Below are positions 9,702 through 18,804 of a stretch of 64,000 bases of DNA, in pieces. The notes beneath the pieces were generated by a model, which saw nothing but the letters and a program-made list of their open reading frames with translations, was not told where the DNA came from and ran no database searches. Source of the DNA: Streptomyces formicae. Lineage in GTDB: Bacteria > Actinomycetota > Actinomycetes > Streptomycetales > Streptomycetaceae. Where the stretch lies: positions 4,278,001 through 4,342,000 of the forward strand of contig NZ_CP071872.1 in assembly GCF_022647665.1 (NCBI RefSeq), read 5' to 3'. Each line of letters starts with the position of its first letter. Positions within the stretch are counted from its first letter, which is position 1. The translations under genes were made by a program, and so were the position numbers.

Positions 9702-10904
9702 ATGGCCATCAACGTCGCCGCCCTCCGGGGCCACTTCCCGTCCCTCGCCGAGGGTCTCGCCTTCTTCGACGGCCCGGGCGGTACCCAGACCCCCCGCCCC
9801 GTCGCCGACGCCATCGCCGGGACGCTGACCGGCCCGCTGTCCAACCGCGGGAGCGTCAGCCGGTCCGAGCTCAACGCAGAGCGGGCGGTCACCGAGTTCC
9901 GCGCCGCCTACGCCGACCTGCTGAACGTGCCCGCGTACGGCATCGTCCACGGGCGCAGCGCCACGCAGCTCACGTACGACTTCTCGCGGCATCTGGCCAA
10001 GGGCTGGCGGGCGGGCGACGAGATCGTCGTCAGCCGCCTGGACCACGACGCCAATGTGCGTCCCTGGATCCAGGCGGCCGAACGGGCCGGAGTGACGGTC
10101 CGCTGGATCGACGTCGACCGCGAGACCGCGGAGCTCGACCTCGGTTCGTTCGAGCGTGCGCTCTCGTCCAGGACACGGCTGGTGGCGGTCACGGCGGCCT
10201 CGAACGTCCTCGGCACCCGGCCGCCCGTGCGCCGGATCGCTGACCGCGCGCACGACGTCGGCGCCCTGGTCTACGTCGACGGGGTCCACTACGCCGCGCA
10301 CGCTCTGGTGGACGTGCCCGCGCTCGGGGCGGACCTGTTCGTCTGCTCGCCGTACAAGCTCCTCGGTCCGCACTGCGGCGTGCTGGCCGCGGCGCCCGAA
10401 CTCCTCGAAACCCTCGAACCGGACAAGCTGTTGCCGTCGCCCGACACCGTGCCGGAGCGCTTCGAGTTCGGCACGCTGCCCTACGAGATCCTGGCGGGAG
10501 CCACCGCCGCGGTGGACTTCCTCGCCGGGATCGGCCCGGGTCCCGGGCCCTCGCGCAGGGAGCGGCTGACGTATTCGCTGCACTCCGTCCACGAGCACGA
10601 GCGCGGGCTGCGCGCCAGGGTGGAGGCGGGTCTGCGGGCGTGGGGCGACTCCGTCACCGTGCACTCGAAGGCGAAGGACCGCACCCCGACCCTGCTCATG
10701 ACCCTCGAGGGCCGCGACGCGCTCGACGCACAGCTGCATCTGGCCGCGCGAGGCGTCCTCGCCCCTGCCGGATCGTTCTACGCCCACGAGCCCTTCGCGG
10801 CGCTGAAGCTGGACGGTCCCGCCCTTCGGGTGGGGCTGGCGCCGTACAACGACGCCGAGGACGTGGAGCGGCTCCTGGACGGCCTCGCCTCGTTCCTCCG
10901 CTGA
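9702..10904 (+). CDS. Cysteine desulfurase-like (class V aminotransferase) protein
   Basis: A 400-residue PLP enzyme of the SufS-like subfamily. FDGPGGTQTP opens the fold near residue 22, the PLP-stacking HGRS lies near 85, VDGVHYAAH near 196, and the PLP lysine is in CSPYKLLGPHCG (about residue 220). Where true SufS/IscS proteins have the sulfur-accepting cysteine loop, this one reads APAGSFYAHEP, so the active-site cysteine is absent. It may be a lyase or aminotransferase rather than a persulfide donor. The ATG at 9702 follows a weak GGGGC. The open frame upstream overlaps the repeat-rich spacer and is not coding. It converges on the LysR gene. Confidence 0.85.
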   Translation: MAINVAALRGHFPSLAEGLAFFDGPGGTQTPRPVADAIAGTLTGPLSNRGSVSRSELNAERAVTEFRAAYADLLNVPAYGIVHGRSATQLTYDFSRHLAKGWRAGDEIVVSRLDHDANVRPWIQAAERAGVTVRWIDVDRETAELDLGSFERALSSRTRLVAVTAASNVLGTRPPVRRIADRAHDVGALVYVDGVHYAAHALVDVPALGADLFVCSPYKLLGPHCGVLAAAPELLETLEPDKLLPSPDTVPERFEFGTLPYEILAGATAAVDFLAGIGPGPGPSRRERLTYSLHSVHEHERGLRARVEAGLRAWGDSVTVHSKAKDRTPTLLMTLEGRDALDAQLHLAARGVLAPAGSFYAHEPFAALKLDGPALRVGLAPYNDAEDVERLLDGLASFLR

Positions 10905-10918
10905 CGCCACGCGGCGTC
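10903..10918. terminator. Short hairpin between convergent genes
   Basis: GACGCC, ACGC, GGCGTC: a 6-bp stem overlapping the stop codon of the PLP gene. It may serve both convergent transcripts. Confidence 0.4.
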
Positions 10919-10937
10919 GGGGGGGCGGGGCGGCGCG

Positions 10938-11852
10938 TCAGTCCGTGGACAGTCCCGCCGCCGCACCGGCCAGCGCCTCCAGCACCGGACTGAGCAGGGG
11001 GTGTGCCTCGGCGCCGCGGCGGACCGCCGCGAAGACGCGGCGGGTGGCGGCCGGGCCGGCGACAGGGAGGACGACGGCGTCCTTGAGCTCCATGCCGCGC
11101 AGGGCCGAGCGGGGTACGAGGGCGACACCCGCGCCCGCCCCGGCGAGGGCGACGACGGCGCGGAAGTCGTCGGACGAGTGCGCGAGACGCGGTTCGAAAC
11201 CGGCCAGTTCGCAGGCCAGGAGCATGACGTCGTGGCAGGGGTTGCCCGGGTACTGGCCTATCCAGTCGCTGTCGGCGAGCTGGGCGAGCTCCACGCGGGC
11301 GGCGCCCGCCAGCGGGTGCGCGCTGTGGAGGACCGCGTCGAAGGGCTCGGCATAGAGGGGGACGCGTGCGAGCCGGCGGTCGTCCTCGCGCGGGGCGCCC
11401 CGGTACTCGACCGCGAGGGCGAGATCGGCCTCGCCGTCGAGGACCATCGGCAGGCTCTCGTCGCCCTCGGCGTCCCGCACCCGTACCCGGATGCCGGGGT
11501 GCTCGTCGGCGAGCCGGCCGATCGCGGGGGCGAGGACCTCGGCGATGCCGGTCGCGAAGGCGGCGACCGTGACCTCCCCTGCGGCGCCGCCCGCGTACGC
11601 GGCGAGCTCGGCCTCGGCGCGTTCCAGCTGGGAGAGGACCGCGTTGGCGTGGGCCAGCAGGATCTCGCCCGCCGCGGTGAGGCGTACGCCGCGGCCGCTG
11701 CGGATCAGCAGGGTGTGGCCGGTCTCCTGCTCCAGCGCGGCGAGCTGCTGGGAGACGGCCGAGGGGGTCAGATACAGCGCTGCGGCCGCGGCGGTCACCG
11801 TACGGTGGTCCGCCACGGCGCGCAGTATGCGGAGCCTGCGGGGGTCGATCAC
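10938..11852 (-). CDS. LysR-family transcriptional regulator
   Basis: 304 residues, normal for LysR. The N-terminal winged helix-turn-helix (residues 1-60) includes VTAAAAALYLTPSAVSQQLAALE, and a periplasmic-binding-like effector domain follows. The GTG start at 11852 overlaps the kbl stop (GTGA), so it is translationally coupled to the threonine catabolic genes. LysR regulators are more often divergent from their targets. Being last in the operon suggests autoregulation together with tdh-kbl, or that its targets lie elsewhere. Confidence 0.9.
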   Translation of the reverse strand: MIDPRRLRILRAVADHRTVTAAAAALYLTPSAVSQQLAALEQETGHTLLIRSGRGVRLTAAGEILLAHANAVLSQLERAEAELAAYAGGAAGEVTVAAFATGIAEVLAPAIGRLADEHPGIRVRVRDAEGDESLPMVLDGEADLALAVEYRGAPREDDRRLARVPLYAEPFDAVLHSAHPLAGAARVELAQLADSDWIGQYPGNPCHDVMLLACELAGFEPRLAHSSDDFRAVVALAGAGAGVALVPRSALRGMELKDAVVLPVAGPAATRRVFAAVRRGAEAHPLLSPVLEALAGAAAGLSTD

Positions 11853-13042
11853 CCGGCCATTGTCGCCCGCGCGTCGACGAAGGCGGCAACCGCCCGCTCC
11901 ACGTCCTCGGTGGAGTGCGCGGCGGAGAGCTGGACGCGGATGCGGGCCTGGCCCATGGGCACGACGGGGTACGAGAAGCCGATCACGTACACCCCGCGCT
12001 CCAGGAGCAGTTCAGCCATGCGGCCGGCCTCGGCGGCGTCGCCGATCATGACGGGGGCGATCGCGTGGTCGCCGGGCAGGATCTCGAAGCCGGCATCGGT
12101 CATCTTCGTGCGGAAGAGCGCGGTGTTGGCGGCGAGCTTCTCGCGCAGGTCGCCGGCGGACTCCAGCAGGTCGAGGACCTTGAGCGAGGCGGCGGCGATG
12201 ACGGGGGCGAGGGAGTTCGAGAAGAGGTACGGGCGGGAGCGCTGGCGCAGCAGCTCGACAATCTCGGAGCGGGCGGCGACGTAGCCGCCGGATGCGCCGC
12301 CGAGGGCCTTGCCGAGGGTGCCGGTGATGATGTCGACGCGGTCCATGACGCCGTGCAGCTCGGGGGTGCCGCGGCCGCCGGGGCCGACGAAGCCGACGGC
12401 GTGCGAGTCGTCGACCATGACCATGGCGTCGTAGCGGTCGGCGAGGTCGCAGATCTCCTGGAGCGGGGCGACGTAGCCGTCCATGGAGAAGACGCCGTCG
12501 GTGACGACGAGGCGGCGGCGGGCGCCGGACGCCTCCTTGAGCTTCGCCTCCAGGTCGGCCATGTCGCGGTTGGCGTAGCGGAAGCGGGCGGCCTTGGAGA
12601 GGCGGATGCCGTCGATGATGGAGGCGTGGTTGAGGGCGTCGGAGATGACGGCGTCCTCGGCGCCGAGGAGGGTCTCGAAGACACCGCCGTTCGCGTCGAA
12701 GCAGGAGGAGTAGAGGATCGTGTCCTCCTGGCCGAGGAAGGCCGACAGGCGCCGCTCCAGCTCCTTGTGGACCTCCTGGGTGCCGCAGATGAAGCGGACG
12801 GACGCCATGCCGTAGCCCCAGCGGTCCAGGGCTTCCTTGCCGGCGGCGATGACCTCGGGGTGGTCGGCGAGGCCGAGGTAGTTGTTGGCGCAGAAGTTCA
12901 GTACGTCGCCGGGGGCGCCGCCGGCGGTGACGGCGACCGAGGCGGACTGGGGCGTGCCGATGACGCGCTCGGGCTTGTGGAGCCCGGCGGCGCGGATCTC
13001 GTCGAGGGTGGCGCGGAGGTCGTCGCGTACGGACGCGTACAT
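11849..13042 (-). CDS. kbl: Glycine C-acetyltransferase (2-amino-3-ketobutyrate CoA ligase)
   Basis: Alpha-oxoamine synthase of 397 residues, the size of E. coli Kbl. It cleaves 2-amino-3-ketobutyrate with CoA to glycine and acetyl-CoA. Signature stretches are NFCANNYLGLADHPEV (about 50), MVDDSHAVGFVGPGGRGT (about 208) and the PLP lysine in TGTLGKALGGASGGYV (about 243). GGAG lies 8 nt before the ATG. It is downstream of tdh with a 79-bp gap and overlaps lysR. The pairing with tdh makes the assignment firm. Confidence 0.96.
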   Translation of the reverse strand: MYASVRDDLRATLDEIRAAGLHKPERVIGTPQSASVAVTAGGAPGDVLNFCANNYLGLADHPEVIAAGKEALDRWGYGMASVRFICGTQEVHKELERRLSAFLGQEDTILYSSCFDANGGVFETLLGAEDAVISDALNHASIIDGIRLSKAARFRYANRDMADLEAKLKEASGARRRLVVTDGVFSMDGYVAPLQEICDLADRYDAMVMVDDSHAVGFVGPGGRGTPELHGVMDRVDIITGTLGKALGGASGGYVAARSEIVELLRQRSRPYLFSNSLAPVIAAASLKVLDLLESAGDLREKLAANTALFRTKMTDAGFEILPGDHAIAPVMIGDAAEAGRMAELLLERGVYVIGFSYPVVPMGQARIRVQLSAAHSTEDVERAVAAFVDARATMAG

Positions 13043-13121
13043 GAGGGGTGCTCCTAGAGGGCTGACTGCGGGCGAGTGGTGGGCGTTGCGCCGCGGGGCC
13101 CGGCGGACCGGGCCGCGAGGA

Positions 13122-14150
13122 TCACGCGTCCCAGCGGAGGATGATCTTGCCGCTGCGGGCGGTGGCGGCCTCGTCGAAGGCGGCGTCGAAGTCCTGGTAG
13201 CCGTAGCTGCCGGTGATGACGGGGCTCAGGTCGAGCCCGCCCTCCAGGAGGACGGTCATCGCGTACCAGGTCTCGAACATCTCGCGGCCGTAGATGCCCT
13301 TGATGGTGATCATCGAGGTGACGACCTTCGACCAGTCGACGGCGAACTCCTGCGCGGGCAGTCCGAGCATCGCGATCCGGCCGCCGTGCGTCATGTTGTC
13401 GATCATGTCGCGGACGGCCTCGGCACGGCCGGACATCTCCAGGCCGATGTCGAAGCCCTCCTTGAGGCCGAGGGTGCGCTGGGCCGCGGCGATGTCGGTC
13501 TCGGCGACGTTGACGGCGAGGGTGGCGCCCGCCTTGCGGGCCAGCTCCAGGCGCGGCTCGCTCACGTCGGTGATGACGACGTTCCGGGCGCCGGCGTGGC
13601 GGGCGACGGCCGCCGCCATGACGCCGATCGGGCCGGCGCCGGTGATGAGGACGTCCTCGCCGACGAGCGGGAAGGAGAGCGCGGTGTGCACGGCGTTGCC
13701 GAAGGGGTCGAAGATCGCGGCGACGTCGAGGTCGACGGGGGTGCGGTGCACCCACACGTTGGACGCGGGCAGGACGACGTACTCGGCGAACGCGCCGTCG
13801 CGGCCGACGCCGAGGCCCACCGTGCTGCGGCACAGGTGGCGGCGGCCGGCGAGGCAATTGCGGCACTTGCCGCAGACGAGGTGACCCTCGCCGCTGACGA
13901 GGTCGCCGACGGCGATGTCCTGGACGTCGCTGCCGACGGCGGCGACCTCGCCGACGAACTCGTGGCCGATCACGAGCGGCGTGTCGATCGACTGCTGGGC
14001 CCAGCCGTCCCAGGAGCGGATGTGCAGGTCGGTGCCGCAGATGCCGGTGCGGAGGACCTTGATCAGCACCTCACCGGGGCCGTGGTCCGGCTCGGGGACG
14101 TCCATGAGCCACAGCCCGGGCTCGGCGTGCTGCTTGACGAGTGCCTTCAT
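13122..14150 (-). CDS. tdh: L-threonine 3-dehydrogenase
   Basis: Zinc-dependent medium-chain dehydrogenase that oxidises L-threonine to 2-amino-3-ketobutyrate with NAD+. From the ATG at 14150 it has 342 residues, close to E. coli Tdh (341). The catalytic-zinc region shows ICGTDLHIRSWDGW and GHEFVGEV. The structural zinc is bound by the four cysteines of CGKCRNCLAGRRHLC (about residues 92-106). The Rossmann segment VLITGAGPIGVMAA follows. The frame stays open to 14204, but MKALVKQH is the family start and GGAG lies 9 nt upstream of it. First gene of the tdh-kbl-lysR operon. Confidence 0.96.
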   Translation of the reverse strand: MKALVKQHAEPGLWLMDVPEPDHGPGEVLIKVLRTGICGTDLHIRSWDGWAQQSIDTPLVIGHEFVGEVAAVGSDVQDIAVGDLVSGEGHLVCGKCRNCLAGRRHLCRSTVGLGVGRDGAFAEYVVLPASNVWVHRTPVDLDVAAIFDPFGNAVHTALSFPLVGEDVLITGAGPIGVMAAAVARHAGARNVVITDVSEPRLELARKAGATLAVNVAETDIAAAQRTLGLKEGFDIGLEMSGRAEAVRDMIDNMTHGGRIAMLGLPAQEFAVDWSKVVTSMITIKGIYGREMFETWYAMTVLLEGGLDLSPVITGSYGYQDFDAAFDEAATARSGKIILRWDA

Positions 14151-14327
14151 GACTTCGGCTCCAGGCGTGGCGGGAAGGGGCAGGACCGGCGGCTGACCAG
14201 GCACGACGACTCGCGGCGCGCCTGTCGGACGACGACGCCCACCAATCTGCCGACCCGCGGGCGTTCAGTCCATCGAGGATTTCTTAAGCGGGCCGACAGC
14301 GCAGCTTCACGCGCGGCACTCGGCCGC

Positions 14328-14363
14328 GTCCGCACCGTCGGCCGGGTCCGTGCCGTCGGCCGG
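14328..14363. repeat. Two tandem 18-bp units between tdh and the hydrolase
   Basis: GTCCGCACCGTCGGCCGG and GTCCGTGCCGTCGGCCGG lie end to end, and a partial third copy follows. The units are in the 3' flank of the hydrolase gene, upstream of tdh. Function unknown. Confidence 0.65.
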
Positions 14364-14379
14364 GTCCGGGTCCGCACCG

Positions 14380-15237
14380 TCATGACGCCGCGGACGTCCG
14401 GTCGAGGAAGGCGGCAACGGTACGGCGGAAGTCCTCCGGGTCGTCCAGCCACGGATAGTGCGCGGCACCGGCCTGGACGGCGACCCTGCCGTGTGTGAAC
14501 CGCGCGGCGATCTCGGCGGCGCGGCCCGGCGTGGGGCCGCCGTCGTACTCACCGGCGAGGACGAGCACGGGTACGTCCAGGGCCGCGAGGGACGTGGCCG
14601 TGGCGGCCGGGTCGAAGGCGCCGTCGGCGTAGTAGGCGCTCCTGGCCTGGGGGTTGGACTGGTGGGCGTCGTCCGCGGCGTGGTCCATGGCGGCGGCGTC
14701 CCAGCGGCCGTACAGGAACGGCACGATGTCCGGCCAGAGGTCGTCGGGTTCGGCTCCGGCCAGGTAGGCGTCCCAGGCGGCGCGGCCAGCCTCGTACCAG
14801 GGCTCGCCCTGGCGCAGGGCGATGGCGTCGCGCCAGTCCTGTTCGCCGGCCTCGACACCGAGGGCGCGGGCGCCGGGCGTGATCAGGGTCAGGGAACGCA
14901 CCCGGCCGGGGTGGGCGGCGGCGTGGAGCAGGGCAAGGTTGCCGGCGGCCGAGTGGGCGAGGATGTCGGCGCGGTCGAGTCCGAGGTGCTCGCGCAGCGC
15001 CTCGACGTCGTCGACGAGCCGGTCGCAGCGGTACGTCGCCGTGTCGTCGGGCACCGCGGAGTCACCGGTGCCGCGCAGGTCGAGCCGTACGAGGGTCCGG
15101 TGGGCGGTGAGCCCGCCGAGGTCGCCGAGGTAGGCCGAGGCCCGCATGGGGCCGCCCGGGAGGCAGATCAGCGGCTCGCCCTCCCCCGCGACGTGGTAGG
15201 CGAGTGCGGTGCCGTCGTACGCGCTGAAGGTCGGCAT
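14380..15237 (-). CDS. Alpha/beta hydrolase
   Basis: 285-residue alpha/beta-hydrolase. The oxyanion loop PGGPM is near residue 28, the nucleophile elbow HSAAGN (Ser) near 95, an acid in LAGEYDGG near 232 and a C-terminal His in GAAHYPWLDDP near 260. The HSxAG pentad and PGGP resemble proline iminopeptidase-type hydrolases. There is no signal peptide, so it is cytoplasmic. It lies upstream of tdh in the same direction, but the 229-bp gap argues for a separate transcript. Substrate unknown. Confidence 0.85.
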   Translation of the reverse strand: MPTFSAYDGTALAYHVAGEGEPLICLPGGPMRASAYLGDLGGLTAHRTLVRLDLRGTGDSAVPDDTATYRCDRLVDDVEALREHLGLDRADILAHSAAGNLALLHAAAHPGRVRSLTLITPGARALGVEAGEQDWRDAIALRQGEPWYEAGRAAWDAYLAGAEPDDLWPDIVPFLYGRWDAAAMDHAADDAHQSNPQARSAYYADGAFDPAATATSLAALDVPVLVLAGEYDGGPTPGRAAEIAARFTHGRVAVQAGAAHYPWLDDPEDFRRTVAAFLDRTSAAS

Positions 15238-15383
15238 ACCGTGATCCTCGCCGGGCTTTTGTGATCACGCCAATGGGTGACGAGGATACGCGGCCGGATT
15301 GGGCCGCCCGGCCTGCTGCGGGCGGGGTCTGCCGGAGGTCTTGACGCCCGGACGGGCGGCTGGATTACTGATCCCGGACAGCT

Positions 15384-15401
15384 CGACCGAATGATCGGTC
15401 G
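15384..15401. promoter_or_regulatory. Candidate TetR-type operator upstream of paaK
   Basis: CGACCGA and TCGGTCG form a perfect inverted repeat around a 4-bp centre, 33-50 bp before the PaaK start. ACCG/CGGT-type palindromes are typical TetR-family sites, including those described for actinobacterial phenylacetate regulators. The assignment is inference. Confidence 0.45.
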
Positions 15402-15433
15402 CCCGATTTGCGAGTGACACGGGAGTCATCCGA

Positions 15434-16747
15434 ATGACGGACCGGACGGAAGTGACGGCTCTGCTGGACGCGGGCGAGCGGCTGAACCGGGAGGAGCTCC
15501 GGGCGCTCCAGCTGGAGCGGCTGCGGGCGAGTCTGCGCCACGCGTACGAGAACGTCGGCTTCTACCGCGAGTCGTTCGACAAGGCGGGAGTGCGTCCCGA
15601 GGACTGCCGTTCGCTCGACGATCTCGCACGGTTCCCGTTCACGGCCAAGAGCGATCTTCGGGACCAGTACCCCTTCGGGATGTTCGCGGTGGAGCAGTCG
15701 CGGGTGCGGCGCATCCACGCCTCCAGCGGGACGACCGGGCGGCCCACGGTCGTCGGCTACACCGAAGGCGACCTCGACACCTGGGCGGACGTGGTGGCCC
15801 GCTCGATCCGCGCGGCCGGCGGGCGGCCCGGGCACAAGGTGCACGTGGCGTACGGATACGGACTCTTCACCGGCGGTCTCGGGGCGCACTACGGGGCCGA
15901 GCGGCTCGGCTGCACGGTCATCCCGGCGTCCGGCGGGATGACCGCCCGACAGGTGCAGCTGATCCAGGACTTCCGTCCCGAGATCATCATGGTCACGCCG
16001 TCGTACATGCTGACGCTCCTGGACGAGTTCGAGCGGCAGGGCGTCGATCCGCGCTCGACCTCGCTGAAGGTGGGGATATTCGGCGCGGAGCCGTGGACCG
16101 AGGGGATGCGGCGGGAGATCGAGGAGCGGTTCGCGATGGACGCGGTCGACATCTACGGGCTGTCCGAGGTGATGGGCCCGGGCGTGGCGCAGGAGTGCGT
16201 GGAGACCAAGGACGGACTGCACATCTGGGAGGACCACTTCTATCCGGAGGTCGTGGATCCGTTCACTGGCGAGGTGCTGCCGGACGGCGAGGAGGGGGAG
16301 CTGGTCTTCACCTCGCTCACCAAGGAGGCCATGCCGGTGATCCGCTACCGGACGCGGGATCTGACCCGGCTGCTGCCGGGGACCGCGCGGGTCTTCCGGC
16401 GGATGGAGAAGGTCACCGGGCGCAGTGACGACATGATCATCCTGCGCGGTGTGAACCTCTTCCCGACGCAGATCGAGGAGATCGTGCTCCGCACGCCGGG
16501 TGTCGCCCCCCACTTCCAGCTGCGGCTGACCCGTGAGGGCCGGATGGACGCGCTGACGGTGCGGGCGGAGGCGCGCGAGGGGGCGACGCCGGAGCGGCGC
16601 GAGGCCGCGGCACGGGAGATCGCGGCGGCAGTGAAGGACGGGATCGGGGTGTCGGTGGCGGTGGATGTGGTCGACCCGGAGACGCTGGAGCGGTCGGTCG
16701 GCAAGATCAGGCGGATCGTGGACCTGCGGCAGACCGCCGCCGAGTGA
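15434..16747 (+). CDS. paaK: Phenylacetate-CoA ligase
   Basis: Activates phenylacetate to phenylacetyl-CoA with ATP, the entry step of aerobic phenylacetate catabolism. 437 residues, typical of PaaK. The P-loop SSGTTGRPTVVGY lies at 97-109, the YGYGLFTGGLGAHYG signature near 140, GAEPWTEGMR near 218 and YGLSEVMGPG near 240. A C-terminal domain follows RSDDMIILRGVNLFPTQIE. GGGAG lies 9 nt upstream of the ATG. It stands alone: no paaABCDE or ring-cleavage genes are in the window. An in-group enzyme acting on another aryl acid is possible. Confidence 0.93.
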   Translation: MTDRTEVTALLDAGERLNREELRALQLERLRASLRHAYENVGFYRESFDKAGVRPEDCRSLDDLARFPFTAKSDLRDQYPFGMFAVEQSRVRRIHASSGTTGRPTVVGYTEGDLDTWADVVARSIRAAGGRPGHKVHVAYGYGLFTGGLGAHYGAERLGCTVIPASGGMTARQVQLIQDFRPEIIMVTPSYMLTLLDEFERQGVDPRSTSLKVGIFGAEPWTEGMRREIEERFAMDAVDIYGLSEVMGPGVAQECVETKDGLHIWEDHFYPEVVDPFTGEVLPDGEEGELVFTSLTKEAMPVIRYRTRDLTRLLPGTARVFRRMEKVTGRSDDMIILRGVNLFPTQIEEIVLRTPGVAPHFQLRLTREGRMDALTVRAEAREGATPERREAAAREIAAAVKDGIGVSVAVDVVDPETLERSVGKIRRIVDLRQTAAE

Positions 16748-16811
16748 CGGGCCGAGGAGGCGCGCGGCGCGGCACAGAGGGGGCACAGGGGTACACCCGA
16801 GGGGTATGCGA

Positions 16812-16837
16812 GGGCCGGGCGGGCAACCGCCCGGCCC
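16812..16837. terminator. Hairpin terminator after paaK
   Basis: GGGCCGGGCGG and CCGCCCGGCCC form an 11-bp perfect stem with a GCAA tetraloop, 65 bp after the PaaK stop. Confidence 0.75.
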
Positions 16838-16980
16838 CTCGTTCGTCCACCGTGAAGGCCGTCACATTTTGACCTCCTTTTGCCCGTTTTGATGGATTCT
16901 GGTGAGCGGTTTGTGTTCACCGGGCTGTTCCGGCGGCCCGCTGGGGCGTCGTTGCGGGCCGCCGACGCCTAGGGAGACTC

Positions 16981-18780
16981 ATGGCACGCGCACTCAGTGC
17001 AGCCGTCAACTGGCGGATCGCTCTGCCCCTCGCCGGGGGCGCGGTCGTGTTGGGCCTGGGTGGTCTCTACGGTGCCGGGCTCGCGGCCGCGGACGTCCCC
17101 GGGGGCACACAGGTCCGCGGGGTCGGCATCGGCGGGATGAGCCGGGCGGAGGCACAGCGCGTCCTGGACCGCAAGCTCGGGCCGGACTTCACGGCGCCGC
17201 TCACCGTCAGGATCGGTGACCGCACGGAGAAGGCCGATCCCGCCGCGCTCGGGCTCTCGCTCGACACGGCCGCGACCGCCGACCGCGCCGCGGATCCGGC
17301 CTCCGATCCGGTCGCCGTGATCGGCAAGCTCTTCACCTCGGAGCGCCGGGACGTCGAGCCGGTGATACGCGTCGACGAGCAGAAGAGCCGGGCCGCGATC
17401 AAGCGCATCGCTACCGCCGCCGACCGCAAGGTCCGCGACGGGGCGATAGCGTTCGAGAACGGCACGGCGACGGCCGTCGCCCCGGTCACCGGCATGTCCT
17501 TGGTCGAGGACCGGGCGCTGGACACCCTGCGCACCGCGTACCTGCGCGCGAGCGCCACGGACGCCCGGACCGTCGTCATGCCCGTGAAGCAGACGCCGCC
17601 GCGCATAGGCACCGCCGAGACCGACCGGGCCATGAAGGACTTCGCCCAGCCCGCGATGTCGGGCCCGGTCACGCTCACCCTCGCCGGTGAGCGCATATTC
17701 ATCGGACCCGCCACCATCGGCCGCCATCTGACGATGAAGGCCGGCAGCGGCGACCGCCTCGAGGCGGCCCTGGACGCCAAGGGCCTGCTCGCCGAGCCGG
17801 AGGTCGCCGCCCAGGTGAACGCGGCCGCCCAGGGCCCCCGGGACGCGAAGCTCGGACTCGGCTCCGACGACCGCGTGGTCGTGGTGCGGGAGAGCCGCGA
17901 AGGACACGAGGTCACCGACAAGGCGCTCGGCGACGCGGTCATGCCCCTGCTGACCCGCACCGGCGCCGCCCGTACCGGCGAGCTGGCGGCCAGGACGATC
18001 GAGCCGAAGCTCAGCGCCGCGTCGGCACGGGAGCTCGGCATCAAGGAGAAGGTCTCGTCGTTCACCGTCGAGTTCCCCGCCGCGCCCTACCGCACCACCA
18101 ACATAGGGCGCGCCGTCCAGCTGATCGACGGCTCGCTCGTCCTGCCCGGCCGGGAGTGGAGCTTCAACCGGACGGTCGGCGAGCGGACCGAGGAGAACGG
18201 CTTCGTCGACGGCATCATGATCAACGACGGACAGTACGTGAAGTCGCCGGGCGGTGGCGTCTCGGCCGTCGCCACCACGATGTACAACGCCCTGTTCTTC
18301 GCAGGGGTCAAGCCGCTGGAACACGGTGCGCACTCGTTCTACATCGAGCGCTACCCCGAGGGCCGCGAGGCCACGGTCGCCTGGGGCACCCTCGACCTGC
18401 GGTGGCTCAACGACTCCGGGCACGCCATCTACGTCAAGGCCCAGTCCACCGACACCTCGCTGACCATCACCTTCCTCGGCACGAAGAAGTACGACGAGAT
18501 ACGTGCGACCAAGGGGCCGCGCACCAACATCACGGAGCCGGGCAAGCGCACGGGCAGCGGCCCGACCTGCGAGGTCCAGAACCCGCTCGAGGGCTTCGAC
18601 GTCGCCGTCGGCCGCGTCTTCGTCCAGGACGGTCGTGAGGTCAAGCGGGAGAACTACAAGACCCACTACACCCCGCGCGACGAGGTCACCTGCACGCCGG
18701 AGGAGCCGGCCGGCGCGCAGGCGGCGGACGGAGCACAGGCTCCGCCCGCGGCGGCGACGGACGGCGCTCCGGCCGCCTGA
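16981..18780 (+). CDS. VanW-family cell-envelope protein with peptidoglycan-binding domains
   Basis: 599 residues. A single N-terminal membrane segment lies at about 13-36 (IALPLAGGAVVLGLGGLYGAG), so most of the protein is outside the cell. Repeated putative peptidoglycan-binding regions follow (about 40-330), each with a short alpha/beta pattern, then the VanW core at about 360-510 (SFNRTVGERTEENGF, SPGGGVSAVATTMYNALF, SFYIERYPEGREATV). An Ala/Pro-rich tail ends it. GGGAG lies just before the ATG. VanW-type proteins are linked to envelope homeostasis; the exact role is unknown. It converges on the acyl-CoA ligase, 24 bp apart. Confidence 0.9.
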   Translation: MARALSAAVNWRIALPLAGGAVVLGLGGLYGAGLAAADVPGGTQVRGVGIGGMSRAEAQRVLDRKLGPDFTAPLTVRIGDRTEKADPAALGLSLDTAATADRAADPASDPVAVIGKLFTSERRDVEPVIRVDEQKSRAAIKRIATAADRKVRDGAIAFENGTATAVAPVTGMSLVEDRALDTLRTAYLRASATDARTVVMPVKQTPPRIGTAETDRAMKDFAQPAMSGPVTLTLAGERIFIGPATIGRHLTMKAGSGDRLEAALDAKGLLAEPEVAAQVNAAAQGPRDAKLGLGSDDRVVVVRESREGHEVTDKALGDAVMPLLTRTGAARTGELAARTIEPKLSAASARELGIKEKVSSFTVEFPAAPYRTTNIGRAVQLIDGSLVLPGREWSFNRTVGERTEENGFVDGIMINDGQYVKSPGGGVSAVATTMYNALFFAGVKPLEHGAHSFYIERYPEGREATVAWGTLDLRWLNDSGHAIYVKAQSTDTSLTITFLGTKKYDEIRATKGPRTNITEPGKRTGSGPTCEVQNPLEGFDVAVGRVFVQDGREVKRENYKTHYTPRDEVTCTPEEPAGAQAADGAQAPPAAATDGAPAA

Positions 18781-18804
18781 GCCGTTTCGGCAGTACCGGA
18801 CCGG

